Source: Prevotella sp. (GTDB taxonomy: Bacteria; Bacteroidota; Bacteroidia; Bacteroidales; Bacteroidaceae). Taken from it: a DNA stretch of 64,000 nucleotides. The stretch is from assembly GCA_016290175.1 (NCBI GenBank), contig JAEETD010000006.1:1-64000 (forward strand), read 5' to 3'. Both the position numbers and the translations under genes were made by a program. The first letter of the stretch is position 1. Every line of letters starts with the position of its first letter. Below, in pieces: positions 1 through 9,160 of the stretch. The notes below the pieces were generated by a model, which did not search any database, was not told the DNA's origin, and was given only the letters and a program-made list of their open reading frames with translations.

Positions 1-1
1 A

Positions 2-2032
2 AAATTACACAGTAGGGACGGTTCCTATTGTGTAAATTCGATGGAGGTACTGCTCATAGAGGAATCGGTTCGTCGCGGTACTCATGTGCTGGTGGAGTTG
101 CCGGAAGGGATGACACCTGAAACAGCACAGGAACTGATGAAAGAGGCTACGGGATTCACACCCGATGCAGCTGTGAAGGACGTTTCGAGGTGCATCTATA
201 TGGTGCCGGAGGATCATACCAAGTATGTTAATCCGAAGCTGTTTGAGGTATCAGAAGAACGTGAACTGAAATCTCAGCCGACGTCTAACGAGCGCAAATC
301 TGCGCCGATTGCCAACGAATCCAAAAGTGGATTGGTTGCAACTGAATCCAATTCTGGATTGAGTGAACAAGAGCTCAAATCTGAGCCGTCGTTCAAGGGC
401 ATACCTTATACCGCTATTATAAAAGAGTGGTGGCGGAGGAATGGTGGTGAGCCGGCTGAAGGTGAAAGGAATGTCAAGTTGCATAAACTGGCCGTTAATC
501 TCCGAGCCATCTGCGACAACAAGAAAGAGGTGTTGATGCAGGTGATGCCTCGTTTCGGACTTTCCGATGTGGAACTGAAATCGGTCGTTGACTCGGCTTG
601 CAAGGAAGAGCCCAAGGGCATTTCGAAGGTGATGCAGGGCATTGTGGATGACTTGTTTTTGTCCCCTAAGTTCTTGGACGAGCCAAGCGGCAAAGCCGAG
701 CGAGGGGACTACAGGGGTCTGAGCGAGGGATTGGATGACGATGGTTCAGACCCCCAACCCCCTAACTTAGGGGGCTTGTACAAACACCTGCCGATCGGAC
801 TCAAAGAATCGTTGGTTGGTGTGCCTGTCTCGATGCACATGCCTGTACTTTGTGGCATCATGCCCATCTGTGCAGCATACGCCGACCAGGTAACGGTAGA
901 GTATTGTGATGGCAACATCCACCGCCTCGGACTGATGTCAATCATTCGTGGTGAGCAGGCTTCCAATAAGTCGGTAGTCAAGAACGCTGTCGATATCTGG
1001 AAACGTCAGCTCGACGAAGAGGATGCCCTTGCCCGCAAGCGTGAGGAGGAATGGAAGGAGCGCAAGAAAGGCCGCAAGGCCAACGAGAAGGCTCCCGAAG
1101 ACCCACACGTATTGATTCGAGTGGTGCCTGTAACCGTCTCTTGTTCAACACTTTTGAAACGATTCAAGAATGCGCAGGGGCATACCTTGTATAGCTTCGG
1201 TGAGGAACTTGACACGCTTCGCAAAACCAATGGTGCAGGCTCTTGGAGTTCGAAATATGACATCTATCGTCTCTCGTTCGACTACGGTGAGTGGGGGCAG
1301 GATTACAACTCTGATCAGGCTGAGTCGGGAGTGGTCAACGTGGCCTACAACTGGACGATGCTCGGCACGAACGGTGCCATGCGGAAGTGCTTCAAGTCGG
1401 ACAACATCGAGAATGGTCTTTCTTCTCGTGTGCTCGTGGCTGAGATGCCTGACTCCAGCTTTGCCAAGATGCCCAAGTTTGGACGTCGTTCGGCTGAGGA
1501 TGAAGCCCGTATTCAGCAGGCCGTCACTCGTCTGCGTAGCTTTACTGGGCTCGTGGATGTACCTCGTTTGAGGAAGGCCATCGAGGCTTGGGTTGAGGAG
1601 AAACGCGTAGAGGCTGCTAAGGATATTGACCACGTAAAGGACACTTATCGTAAGCGTGCTGCCGTCATCGGCTTCCGCTGTGGGGTTATCTTCCACATGC
1701 TGTCTGGCAAGGATAAGGAGACCAAGGCGTGCATCGATTTTGCGCTGATGATGGCCGACTACTGCCTCTCTCAGCAGATTCGTGCCTTCGGCGAGGCCTT
1801 GCAGAATCAGTATATCGATGCTCAGGACGAGTGTCTGCGATACGGTGTCAATCACTCCATCTTCGACCAGCTGCCGCCTACGTTCACCATCGACGATCTG
1901 CGCCCTTTGAAACGAGGTTTCTGTTCAGAGGCAGCTCTCAGGAAAATCACTTCCCGTTGGGGTCGTGACGGCTGGATAGAGAAGGTGGACAAGACCCACT
2001 GGAGTAAGGTAAAAGTGAATAGTGAAAAGTGA
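2..2032 (+). CDS. DUF3987-like primase/helicase-type mobile-element protein, 5' truncated by window edge
   Basis: Long ORF resembling Bacteroidales VirE-N/DUF3987 proteins; frame stays open upstream of the first ATG (41) to the window edge. Confidence 0.6.
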   Translation, partial: KLHSRDGSYCVNSMEVLLIEESVRRGTHVLVELPEGMTPETAQELMKEATGFTPDAAVKDVSRCIYMVPEDHTKYVNPKLFEVSEERELKSQPTSNERKSAPIANESKSGLVATESNSGLSEQELKSEPSFKGIPYTAIIKEWWRRNGGEPAEGERNVKLHKLAVNLRAICDNKKEVLMQVMPRFGLSDVELKSVVDSACKEEPKGISKVMQGIVDDLFLSPKFLDEPSGKAERGDYRGLSEGLDDDGSDPQPPNLGGLYKHLPIGLKESLVGVPVSMHMPVLCGIMPICAAYADQVTVEYCDGNIHRLGLMSIIRGEQASNKSVVKNAVDIWKRQLDEEDALARKREEEWKERKKGRKANEKAPEDPHVLIRVVPVTVSCSTLLKRFKNAQGHTLYSFGEELDTLRKTNGAGSWSSKYDIYRLSFDYGEWGQDYNSDQAESGVVNVAYNWTMLGTNGAMRKCFKSDNIENGLSSRVLVAEMPDSSFAKMPKFGRRSAEDEARIQQAVTRLRSFTGLVDVPRLRKAIEAWVEEKRVEAAKDIDHVKDTYRKRAAVIGFRCGVIFHMLSGKDKETKACIDFALMMADYCLSQQIRAFGEALQNQYIDAQDECLRYGVNHSIFDQLPPTFTIDDLRPLKRGFCSEAALRKITSRWGRDGWIEKVDKTHWSKVKVNSEK
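5..35. repeat. REP-like palindrome TTACACAGTAGGGACGGTTCCTATTGTGTAA
   Basis: Imperfect inverted repeat; near-identical unit at 42006-42034 and split copy flanking the IS110 element. Confidence 0.8.
660..780. repeat. Nested inverted repeats inside CDS (GTCCCCT/AGGGGAC, GGGGTCTGA/TCAGACCCC, CCCCCTA/TAGGGGG)
   Basis: Direct reading of complementary arms at 661-667/703-709, 714-722/746-754, 759-765/769-775. Confidence 0.6.
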
Positions 2033-2052
2033 ACATTGAACATTGAAAATTA
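2011..2052. repeat. Heptameric array (aaaagtg aatagtg aaaagtg aacattg aacattg aaaatta)
   Basis: 7-bp periodicity; provides the stop codon of the upstream CDS. Confidence 0.75.
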
Positions 2053-2543
2053 TGGAATTAGTATTAGTACGCATAGCAAAACGCAAGACCTATACAATAG
2101 GCAAGCTCTACATTGTAGAGAAAGTAGATGATGAATACCTGGCAGGAGAAAAACAAACTTACTTCTGCGACACCCTCGAACCAACGGCATTGGAGTTGAA
2201 GACAACGGTATCGAAAGAAGCTGTGCTTCGATCGCCCAAGAAGGCAGAGAGTTTAAAGCCCTTCGCCATCCCAGAAGGCCGATACGCGGTAGTAATTACC
2301 TGGAGTCCGAAGTTCAAGATGTGGCTCCCTGTCCTGCTCGGTGGCCCCGACTTCAACCACCTCTTCAAGGGCATCCGCATCCACATGGGCAACACAGCCA
2401 AGGACACCCAAGGCTGCATCCTCGTAGGTCGCAACCAACTGGTAGGCCAAGTCCTCGAATCCCGCAAGTGGCTTTATGAACTCAAACAAAAGATCGTCGA
2501 GGCAAAAGCCCGTGATGAACCCGTCTGGCTGACCATCAAGTAA
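2052..2543 (+). CDS. DUF5675-like protein
   Basis: ORF with ATG at 2052; GGPDFNHLFKGIRIHMGNTAKDTQGCILVG motif. Confidence 0.6.
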   Translation: MELVLVRIAKRKTYTIGKLYIVEKVDDEYLAGEKQTYFCDTLEPTALELKTTVSKEAVLRSPKKAESLKPFAIPEGRYAVVITWSPKFKMWLPVLLGGPDFNHLFKGIRIHMGNTAKDTQGCILVGRNQLVGQVLESRKWLYELKQKIVEAKARDEPVWLTIK

Positions 2544-2577
2544 CCATCAGTCTCTTAATCAATCGCCCGGATATGAC

Positions 2578-3465
2578 TCACCTCATGTCTGGGCGATTTG
2601 CATCTATCATCTCCAAAGCCTCAGGCGTGAGGAAAGGACGGATATCCTGGAAAGGAATCTCGAAGATGATGATGCCGGAGGAATAAGGGGCTATCTCGTA
2701 CTGGGTATAGTTGAAGACGACGCCCGTGTCGGAGAGATAGGGAGAATTGCCGGGCAAAGGAATATTGTTGAGCGAACTGACCTCCTCGGCAAAAAGATAC
2801 TCCAACAGTTCATCGTCGCTTAGGAGGTGGTCGGCATCCCCTGAGAAATGGCGCCTCACACCCTCTTTGATCAGCGCCGATAGTTTGGGTGAATCGGTAT
2901 TGGTAAGCAGGGGAATCTGCTTGCCGTCGCTCTTGCGGAAGGTGAATCCCACTTCTGTGGTAAAGCCATGAGCGCCACCACCATACATAAAATTGCTATA
3001 GTAATAGGTGATGTAGCTGGCGGTCTCGGTCAGCTTGGTGATGTCGTGGCTCCTGGAAAAGGCTCCAAGGCGATCGTCCGGCTCCATCTCATCATATACG
3101 TCATGCCATTCAGCCGACACCGACTCGAACAGCGATTCGCCATAAGTCTGGAAGTCCTTGGGATCATCAAACTCGCCATCAAGCAACCAACAGATATGCT
3201 TCCGCAGGCTATCGACAATCACCTTATCGCCACTGACCGGCCAATGAACGAGAAGTGACACTTCAGCGGAGGAGTCATTCTTCTCGAATTTAACGGTTTC
3301 CACTGTGACCATATTCCCGACATCTGCCATAAGGCTGTCTTGACTCACGGTAGCAGCAATGCTATCCGTCGTTTCCTTGCCCTCAGTCTGAGGAGCACGC
3401 TGACCGCATGCACAGAACATGGCAGCGATCGTCATTATCATATAGAAGTGTCTCTGTTTCGCCAT
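2578..3465 (-). CDS. Lipoprotein with DUF3298/RsiV-like domain
   Basis: Lipobox MFCAC; YYSNFMYGGGAHG motif. Confidence 0.65.
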   Translation of the reverse strand: MAKQRHFYMIMTIAAMFCACGQRAPQTEGKETTDSIAATVSQDSLMADVGNMVTVETVKFEKNDSSAEVSLLVHWPVSGDKVIVDSLRKHICWLLDGEFDDPKDFQTYGESLFESVSAEWHDVYDEMEPDDRLGAFSRSHDITKLTETASYITYYYSNFMYGGGAHGFTTEVGFTFRKSDGKQIPLLTNTDSPKLSALIKEGVRRHFSGDADHLLSDDELLEYLFAEEVSSLNNIPLPGNSPYLSDTGVVFNYTQYEIAPYSSGIIIFEIPFQDIRPFLTPEALEMIDANRPDMR

Positions 3466-5054
3466 CAGAAGGTATATCCGAGGGTAAGGAGCACTTGATG
3501 ACGCTTATTGCTGACGCTGGCAGCATCCAGGCTGCCTGTCAGATTAGGCTGGAAGGGATAGAAGGTTCCATCGGTTGTGCTGTATTGATAAGCCACATCG
3601 AGGTTCATGTCACCGATCTTGCAACCTACGCCGGCAGTGATACGGTTGGTGCTCTTCCAGTTGACATAGTCGGAGGTGGAAGCATATTTCACACCGTAGG
3701 AGTCGAGTGTCTGGTCACGCACGCCGTTCTCAGCGTATGCCGACGAGATGTAATTGTAACCCAGACGCAGGGCCACCTCAGGAACGGGCTTGAACTCAAG
3801 ACCCAGCTTCAGCGTGGAAACACCCTTCAACACATCCTCCGTGTTACGCTTCATAACATTGTCCTTATAGGAATCCTCATTGCCATAGTAATCGTAACCA
3901 TCCTTCACGCGGTTCTGACTGGCACCGTAGTCGGAGAACTCGTAGGTAGCACCGATGGCGAGATTGTTGCCGATGGTGTGACCCAGGCTGAGACCAAACT
4001 TCCATGCTGTATAGTAACGGAATTCGTAGGAGTTCTCAATGTCGCCCATTTCGATATGGGTGCCATCCAAAAGCTCACCAAGAGCACTCTGGTTGTAGAG
4101 CGCGGTGGTATTATCTGTGGTCAGGTCATACCAGGTGGGGGTATTGATATAGAGACCCAGACGGAACGGTGAATACTCCACAGGACGGACGATGACGCCA
4201 GCCTTGATATCGACACCCGTACCCTTGATGGTACGATAGTCACCATAGCTGACAATACCGCCATCGTTGCCGTTGAGGAACCTCAAGCCTTCGGTATACT
4301 CGCTGTAACCCTTGTATTTGACATCATAGATGCCTGCGGTGACACCCCAGTAGACGCGGTCGTTGGAATTACCGCTAAGGGTGAAGTCGAACTCATTGAT
4401 CCAGCCACGATGGGCACGGTCGAAATTATAGGCATCGCCATTCATACCATTGTACATCCAACCGTAATCAACATCATCATCGGCCAGAACATTGGCATTC
4501 AGATAGTCGAGTTGGCTGAAATTGAGCGCCTGCTGTGAACTCGTGGCAGACTTATATCCCAGTATATATCCGTCGTTGCTCATGTCAAGGCAGTAGTGGC
4601 CCTGCAGATCCTTCTCGGCAGTGATGAGGTTCGACGATACTTCGCGCAAGGCATGATCGGCCACAGAGAGAATCTGATTGAAATTGCGGCTCTTGTGGTA
4701 GTTGAACGAGAAGTTGAGAAACGAGGTGCGGTCCATGCGCATCGAATAGACAAAACCAGCCTGATCGAAACTCATGTTAGAGGTGCTGCGACCGTCGAAC
4801 TCGTGTGCATCAGCCTGCGACACCAGTCCGAAACTTGCGCTCATAGTGGAATGGCGGAACAGACCAATACCGGCGGGGTTAGAACTCGTGGTGGAGATAT
4901 CGGCTCCTAAGGCCTCCATCGCGCCACCCATGCCCACGTAGCGAGCCGTACCGTTAAGGTCACTTCCCAGCAGACGGCCACTTTCGTATGTATCCTGTGC
5001 AGCGGCTGGCAGGACGACTGCCATAGCCAAGGCTGCGAAAAATATCTTCTTCAT
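3465..5054 (-). CDS. Outer membrane transport protein, OmpP1/FadL/TodX-like
   Basis: Signal peptide; GTARYVGMGGAMEALGADISTTSSNPAGIGLF. Confidence 0.7.
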   Translation of the reverse strand: MKKIFFAALAMAVVLPAAAQDTYESGRLLGSDLNGTARYVGMGGAMEALGADISTTSSNPAGIGLFRHSTMSASFGLVSQADAHEFDGRSTSNMSFDQAGFVYSMRMDRTSFLNFSFNYHKSRNFNQILSVADHALREVSSNLITAEKDLQGHYCLDMSNDGYILGYKSATSSQQALNFSQLDYLNANVLADDDVDYGWMYNGMNGDAYNFDRAHRGWINEFDFTLSGNSNDRVYWGVTAGIYDVKYKGYSEYTEGLRFLNGNDGGIVSYGDYRTIKGTGVDIKAGVIVRPVEYSPFRLGLYINTPTWYDLTTDNTTALYNQSALGELLDGTHIEMGDIENSYEFRYYTAWKFGLSLGHTIGNNLAIGATYEFSDYGASQNRVKDGYDYYGNEDSYKDNVMKRNTEDVLKGVSTLKLGLEFKPVPEVALRLGYNYISSAYAENGVRDQTLDSYGVKYASTSDYVNWKSTNRITAGVGCKIGDMNLDVAYQYSTTDGTFYPFQPNLTGSLDAASVSNKRHQVLLTLGYTF

Positions 5055-5061
5055 ACTATTT

Positions 5062-5100
5062 TTCACTATTAACTATTCACTATTAACTATTCACTACTAT
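5062..5100. repeat. Heptameric array (ttcacta/ttaacta x5)
   Basis: Exact 7-bp period in intergenic gap. Confidence 0.85.
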
Positions 5101-6056
5101 CTGCGTCCGCCTACATGGCCACCGCCAGAACGGCCTCCACCGCCTCCGCCACCAGAGGCACGTCCACCGCCACCGCTGAAGCCACCGCCGCCAACGCTGC
5201 CACCTCCACCGGTGGTAGTCGGTGTATAGGTAGTCGTAGCCCGGTTAGTTGTGGTACGTGTCGTTGCAGTACGTGATGACGTAGAGGGTGTATAGGCGCT
5301 GTGGTTGCCCACGGTGCGGTCTCGCAAGCTGCTGGTACGCTGGGCTCCCAGGCGACTGCTGGCACTGCTACGGGTGCCGCCCGATGTGGCAGAAGAATAG
5401 ATACGTCCGTTCATGTTGCCACGATCCATGCGGATTGTGCCAGTGTGGTCGTTATAGCTGAGACGTCCTCCGATTCCACCACCCCAGTAGCTATAGCCAT
5501 AGCGATAGTAAGGATAGCCATAGTAATCGTAGTACCAGGGATCATACCACCAGCCACCATACCAGCTGTAAGGTCCATAATACCAAGGATCGTAGATGCC
5601 ATAGCGCCAGCTACTGTAATACCAGGGATCATACCAATTATACCAGCCGTAGGTGCGGTAGTACCAGGGCGAATGCCACCACAGGTCGTGACGGCCCTCC
5701 TGATAGCCTGCCCAGTAGGCGGCATTGTCGGAGAGACTATAGTCGTCGAAACGTTCCATCTTACGTGTCAACGTATAGTCATCCAACGAATCAGGATAAA
5801 CACCCAGTTCACCGTTGAAGTCGATGATATCGGATGCAGCAGAATCGATGGGCACATAAGTGCTCATACGACGGTTATAATCGTCAACACTACGGTTGCT
5901 CCCCGCATAATACGTCTCGCGAGGCAGACCGTAGTTGTCATTCACTCTCTCTACCTTGCTGCTCTTTTTAGGAACGAAGTAGAGATCGTCATCCTGGGCC
6001 ACCATCGAAAGAGGCAGGGCCCCGATGAGTAACGAGATAAGAATCAGTTTCTTCAT
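5097..6056 (-). CDS. Secreted Tyr/Trp/Gly-rich low-complexity protein
   Basis: Signal peptide, WYYGPYSWYGGWWYDPWYYDYYG repeats, GGGG/RG-rich C-terminus. Confidence 0.6.
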   Translation of the reverse strand: MKKLILISLLIGALPLSMVAQDDDLYFVPKKSSKVERVNDNYGLPRETYYAGSNRSVDDYNRRMSTYVPIDSAASDIIDFNGELGVYPDSLDDYTLTRKMERFDDYSLSDNAAYWAGYQEGRHDLWWHSPWYYRTYGWYNWYDPWYYSSWRYGIYDPWYYGPYSWYGGWWYDPWYYDYYGYPYYRYGYSYWGGGIGGRLSYNDHTGTIRMDRGNMNGRIYSSATSGGTRSSASSRLGAQRTSSLRDRTVGNHSAYTPSTSSRTATTRTTTNRATTTYTPTTTGGGGSVGGGGFSGGGGRASGGGGGGGRSGGGHVGGRR

Positions 6057-6187
6057 ATTTCAACACTATTTAATTGTTCACGATGCAAAATTACTCACAA
6101 TTTTACTGCAAATATAAGGAAAAACCCTAAACCACGGTAGGATTTTCCCTATTTTTTGTAAATTTGCACCAAAATTTAACATCCAAT

Positions 6188-7078
6188 ATGAAATATTACG
6201 AGGTAGCATTCACCCTGACCCCCTACTCTGCCGATGCCTGCGACGTGTTGGCAGCGATGGCTGGAGATGTAGGTTTTGAAACATTCGTGGAGACAGAAAC
6301 CGGTCTGACAGGCTATGTACAACAAGCACTTTTCGACGAGCAGGCCCTTCAGAAATCGTTGGAGGATTTCCCCTTTGATGGCGTCAGCATCAGTTATGAC
6401 ATTCGGGAGGCTGAAGACAAAGACTGGAACGAACAGTGGGAACAGGAAGGTTTTGAGCCGATAGAAGTAAGAAGTAAGATGGAAGATGGAAGAGGTGTGA
6501 TCATCCACGATGGACGGCATCTGCCAAAAGTCATCTCCGATCAGGACATCGCGATTGAGATTGATGCGAAGCTGGCTTTTGGCACCGGTACCCACGAGAC
6601 CACCCGCATGATCTGCGCCACCCTCCAAGAACTATTCACTATTCACTCTTCACTATTCACTACCCTGAAGGTGCTGGACTGTGGGACGGGAACAGGCATA
6701 TTAGCGATATGTGCGCTGAAACTCGGTGCGAAAGAAGCTGTGGGTTATGACATCGACGAGTGGAGCGTAGACAATGCCCGCCATAATGCTGTGATCAATC
6801 GTGTGGACGAACGATTCACCTCGCTGTTGGGCGACGTGAATATATTAAAAGAGGTGGAAGGTTCCTTCGACCTCGTGATGGCTAACATCAATCGCAACAT
6901 CCTGTTGGCAGACATGCCGATGATGCATGAGAAGATGGCTCCTGGTGCACGCCTGATACTGAGCGGATTCTATACCGCCGATATCCCCATGCTCACAGAG
7001 AAAGCACAAAGTTTAGGAATGACACTGGCAGCACAGAAGGAAGACAACGAATGGGCTTGTCTCGTATTCCAAAACTAA
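6188..7078 (+). CDS. prmA: Ribosomal protein L11 methyltransferase
   Basis: GTGTHETTRMICATL and VLDCGTGTGILAICALKLGA motifs. Confidence 0.9.
   Translation: MKYYEVAFTLTPYSADACDVLAAMAGDVGFETFVETETGLTGYVQQALFDEQALQKSLEDFPFDGVSISYDIREAEDKDWNEQWEQEGFEPIEVRSKMEDGRGVIIHDGRHLPKVISDQDIAIEIDAKLAFGTGTHETTRMICATLQELFTIHSSLFTTLKVLDCGTGTGILAICALKLGAKEAVGYDIDEWSVDNARHNAVINRVDERFTSLLGDVNILKEVEGSFDLVMANINRNILLADMPMMHEKMAPGARLILSGFYTADIPMLTEKAQSLGMTLAAQKEDNEWACLVFQN
6464..6497. repeat. In-frame heptameric array in prmA (gaagtaa x2, gatggaa x2)
   Basis: 7-bp period encoding EVRSKMEDGRG. Confidence 0.75.
6631..6665. repeat. In-frame heptameric array in prmA (actattc x2, actcttc, actattc, actaccc)
   Basis: 7-bp period encoding LFTIHSSLFT. 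Confidence 0.85.
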
Positions 7079-7085
7079 GTTTCTG

Positions 7086-7916
7086 ATGGCAAAGATCATA
7101 GAGATATCATCATTGACGGAGCCTGGTATAGAGATGTTCTCATCGCTTACGGAAGCCCAACTGCGTAACAAGGTAGAGCCTCAGAAGGGCATCTTCATCG
7201 CAGAGAGTCCCAAGGTGATACAGGTGGCGCTGAATGCCGGCTACGAACCCGTGGCACTGCTCTGCGAGCGCAGGCATATCGAGGGCGATGCCAAGACCAT
7301 CATCGGACAATGTGGGGAGATACCCGTCTATACAGGTAACAGAGCATTGCTGGAACAACTGACGGGCTACACGCTGACCCGGGGCGTGCTTTGTGGGATG
7401 CGAAGACCTCAGGAACGCACAGCCATCGAACTGCTTCAGACCATCACCGAGACAGAAGCCCCACATAGACAGAAGCGCATCGTGGTGATCGACGGTGTGG
7501 TGGATACCACGAACATCGGTGCAATCTTTCGTTCGGCTGCTGCCCTCGACATTGATGCCGTACTCCTGACGAGAAATGCATGTGACCCTCTGAACCGAAG
7601 AGCCGTGAGAGTATCGATGGGCAGTGTATTCCTCGTACCCTGGACTTGGTTAGACAATTATGATACCCTGCATGACTATGGTTTCAAGACAGCAGCGATG
7701 GCACTGACAGACCAATCGGTATCTATCGACAATGCCACCGTAGCCAGCGAAGAGCGGTTGGCTATCATCATGGGAACGGAGGGCGACGGATTGCCCCAAG
7801 AAACGATTAACGAAGCCGACTATACGGTGCGTATACCTATGGCTCACGGTGTCGACTCACTGAATGTGGCTGCTGCAGCTGCCGTTGCCTTCTGGCAACT
7901 GCGGGCTAAGGAATAA
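7086..7916 (+). CDS. TrmH/SpoU family RNA methyltransferase
   Basis: NIGAIFRSAAALDIDAVLLT, IIMGTEGDGLP, IPMAHGVDSLNVAAAAAV. Confidence 0.9.
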   Translation: MAKIIEISSLTEPGIEMFSSLTEAQLRNKVEPQKGIFIAESPKVIQVALNAGYEPVALLCERRHIEGDAKTIIGQCGEIPVYTGNRALLEQLTGYTLTRGVLCGMRRPQERTAIELLQTITETEAPHRQKRIVVIDGVVDTTNIGAIFRSAAALDIDAVLLTRNACDPLNRRAVRVSMGSVFLVPWTWLDNYDTLHDYGFKTAAMALTDQSVSIDNATVASEERLAIIMGTEGDGLPQETINEADYTVRIPMAHGVDSLNVAAAAAVAFWQLRAKE

Positions 7917-9138
7917 GCAGCGACGAATCGCCATAGCTCAGGAAACGGAAATCGTGGGCTAAGGCAAAATCATAGATCTTTCGCCAGTCACCCTTGACAA
8001 AGGCACTCACCAATAGCAGCAAAGTAGACTGCGGCTGGTGGAAATTGGTGACGAGCATCTTGACGATATGATAGTCGTAGCCTGGGGCGATGATGATCTG
8101 TGTGCTGCTATGAAGCACCTCTAACTGACGGGCATCCATCCATGCTGCCAAGGCCTTTATGGCCTCCAGGCTTTTGATACATCTTCCATCTTCCATCTTA
8201 CATCTTCCTTCATACGGTTCCCATTGGGCTACATGAAGTTGATCATCCGCAAGATCGGGATTTTGCATCACCTTCAGACCCATGTAGTAGAGACTTTCCA
8301 AAGTTCTGACACTCGTGGTACCCACCGCGATAGCAGAAGCATCATGATCAATGAGTTTCTGGATGGTTGAGCGACGCACACTGATAAACTCCGTATGCAT
8401 CTCATGCCCCTCGATCTCCTCACTCTTCACAGGTTTGAATGTGCCTGCACCCACATGCAGCGTAAGTTCCTCACGGTCAATGCCTGCATCATCAATCGCC
8501 TGGAGCACCTGTTCAGTGAAATGAAGGCCTGCTGTAGGGGCTGCTACGCTACCCTTGATTTTGGAGTAGACCGTCTGATAGGTGGTCTTGTCGCTCTCCT
8601 GTGTCTCACGATTAAGATATGGCGGGATCGGCAGTTCACCCATTGCGTCGATCACTTCTGCAAAGGAAACACCACCCGTCCACTCGAAATCGATGCGATG
8701 GGATGTGCCGTGAATCTCTCCGCGGGTAGCACTTATTATGCATTGTGCATTATGAATTATGCATTCTCTCGTCAGCGTGCCCTCTTTCCATTTCTTCAGA
8801 TTGCCAACCAGGCAATACCAAGCACAATGACCCGATGTCTGAAACATTAACTCGTAATCGGAAGGCTCTGCAGGTTCCAGCAGGAACACCTCAATCAAGG
8901 CGCCTGTCGACTTACGGAAATGCATACGGGCCTGAATCACCTTAGTATTGTTAAACACCATCAGACTACCCTTCGGTAAATAGTCTGGCAAATGATAGAA
9001 CACGTCTTCTCCCACTTCACCGTGACGATAGACCAACAGTTTGGAATGATCACGCTGAGCGATGGGAAATTTGGCTATACGTTCGTCTGGAAGCGGATAC
9101 TGATAGTCGCTAATATGGATATGTTTGGGATCAATCAT
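7906..9138 (-). CDS. queA: tRNA preQ1(34) S-adenosylmethionine ribosyltransferase-isomerase
   Basis: YPLPDERIAKFPI, PTAGLHFTEQVL, VTNFHQPQSTLLLLVSAF. Confidence 0.92.
   Translation of the reverse strand: MIDPKHIHISDYQYPLPDERIAKFPIAQRDHSKLLVYRHGEVGEDVFYHLPDYLPKGSLMVFNNTKVIQARMHFRKSTGALIEVFLLEPAEPSDYELMFQTSGHCAWYCLVGNLKKWKEGTLTRECIIHNAQCIISATRGEIHGTSHRIDFEWTGGVSFAEVIDAMGELPIPPYLNRETQESDKTTYQTVYSKIKGSVAAPTAGLHFTEQVLQAIDDAGIDREELTLHVGAGTFKPVKSEEIEGHEMHTEFISVRRSTIQKLIDHDASAIAVGTTSVRTLESLYYMGLKVMQNPDLADDQLHVAQWEPYEGRCKMEDGRCIKSLEAIKALAAWMDARQLEVLHSSTQIIIAPGYDYHIVKMLVTNFHQPQSTLLLLVSAFVKGDWRKIYDFALAHDFRFLSYGDSSLLIP
8180..8213. repeat. In-frame heptameric array in queA (catcttc/catctta)
   Basis: 7-bp period; coding strand gtaagatggaagatggaaga is shared with the prmA array. 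Confidence 0.8.
8735..8766. repeat. In-frame heptameric array in queA (attatgc attgtgc attatga attatgc)
   Basis: 7-bp period encoding ECIIHNAQCII. Confidence 0.8.
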
Positions 9139-9160
9139 TGTTTTCTATTATTAAAAAGAG

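Noticed and set aside
5301-6032. Long antisense ORF (243 aa) opposite the Tyr/Trp-rich protein
   Set aside because: Shadow ORF caused by biased codon composition; sense gene has signal peptide and proper context.
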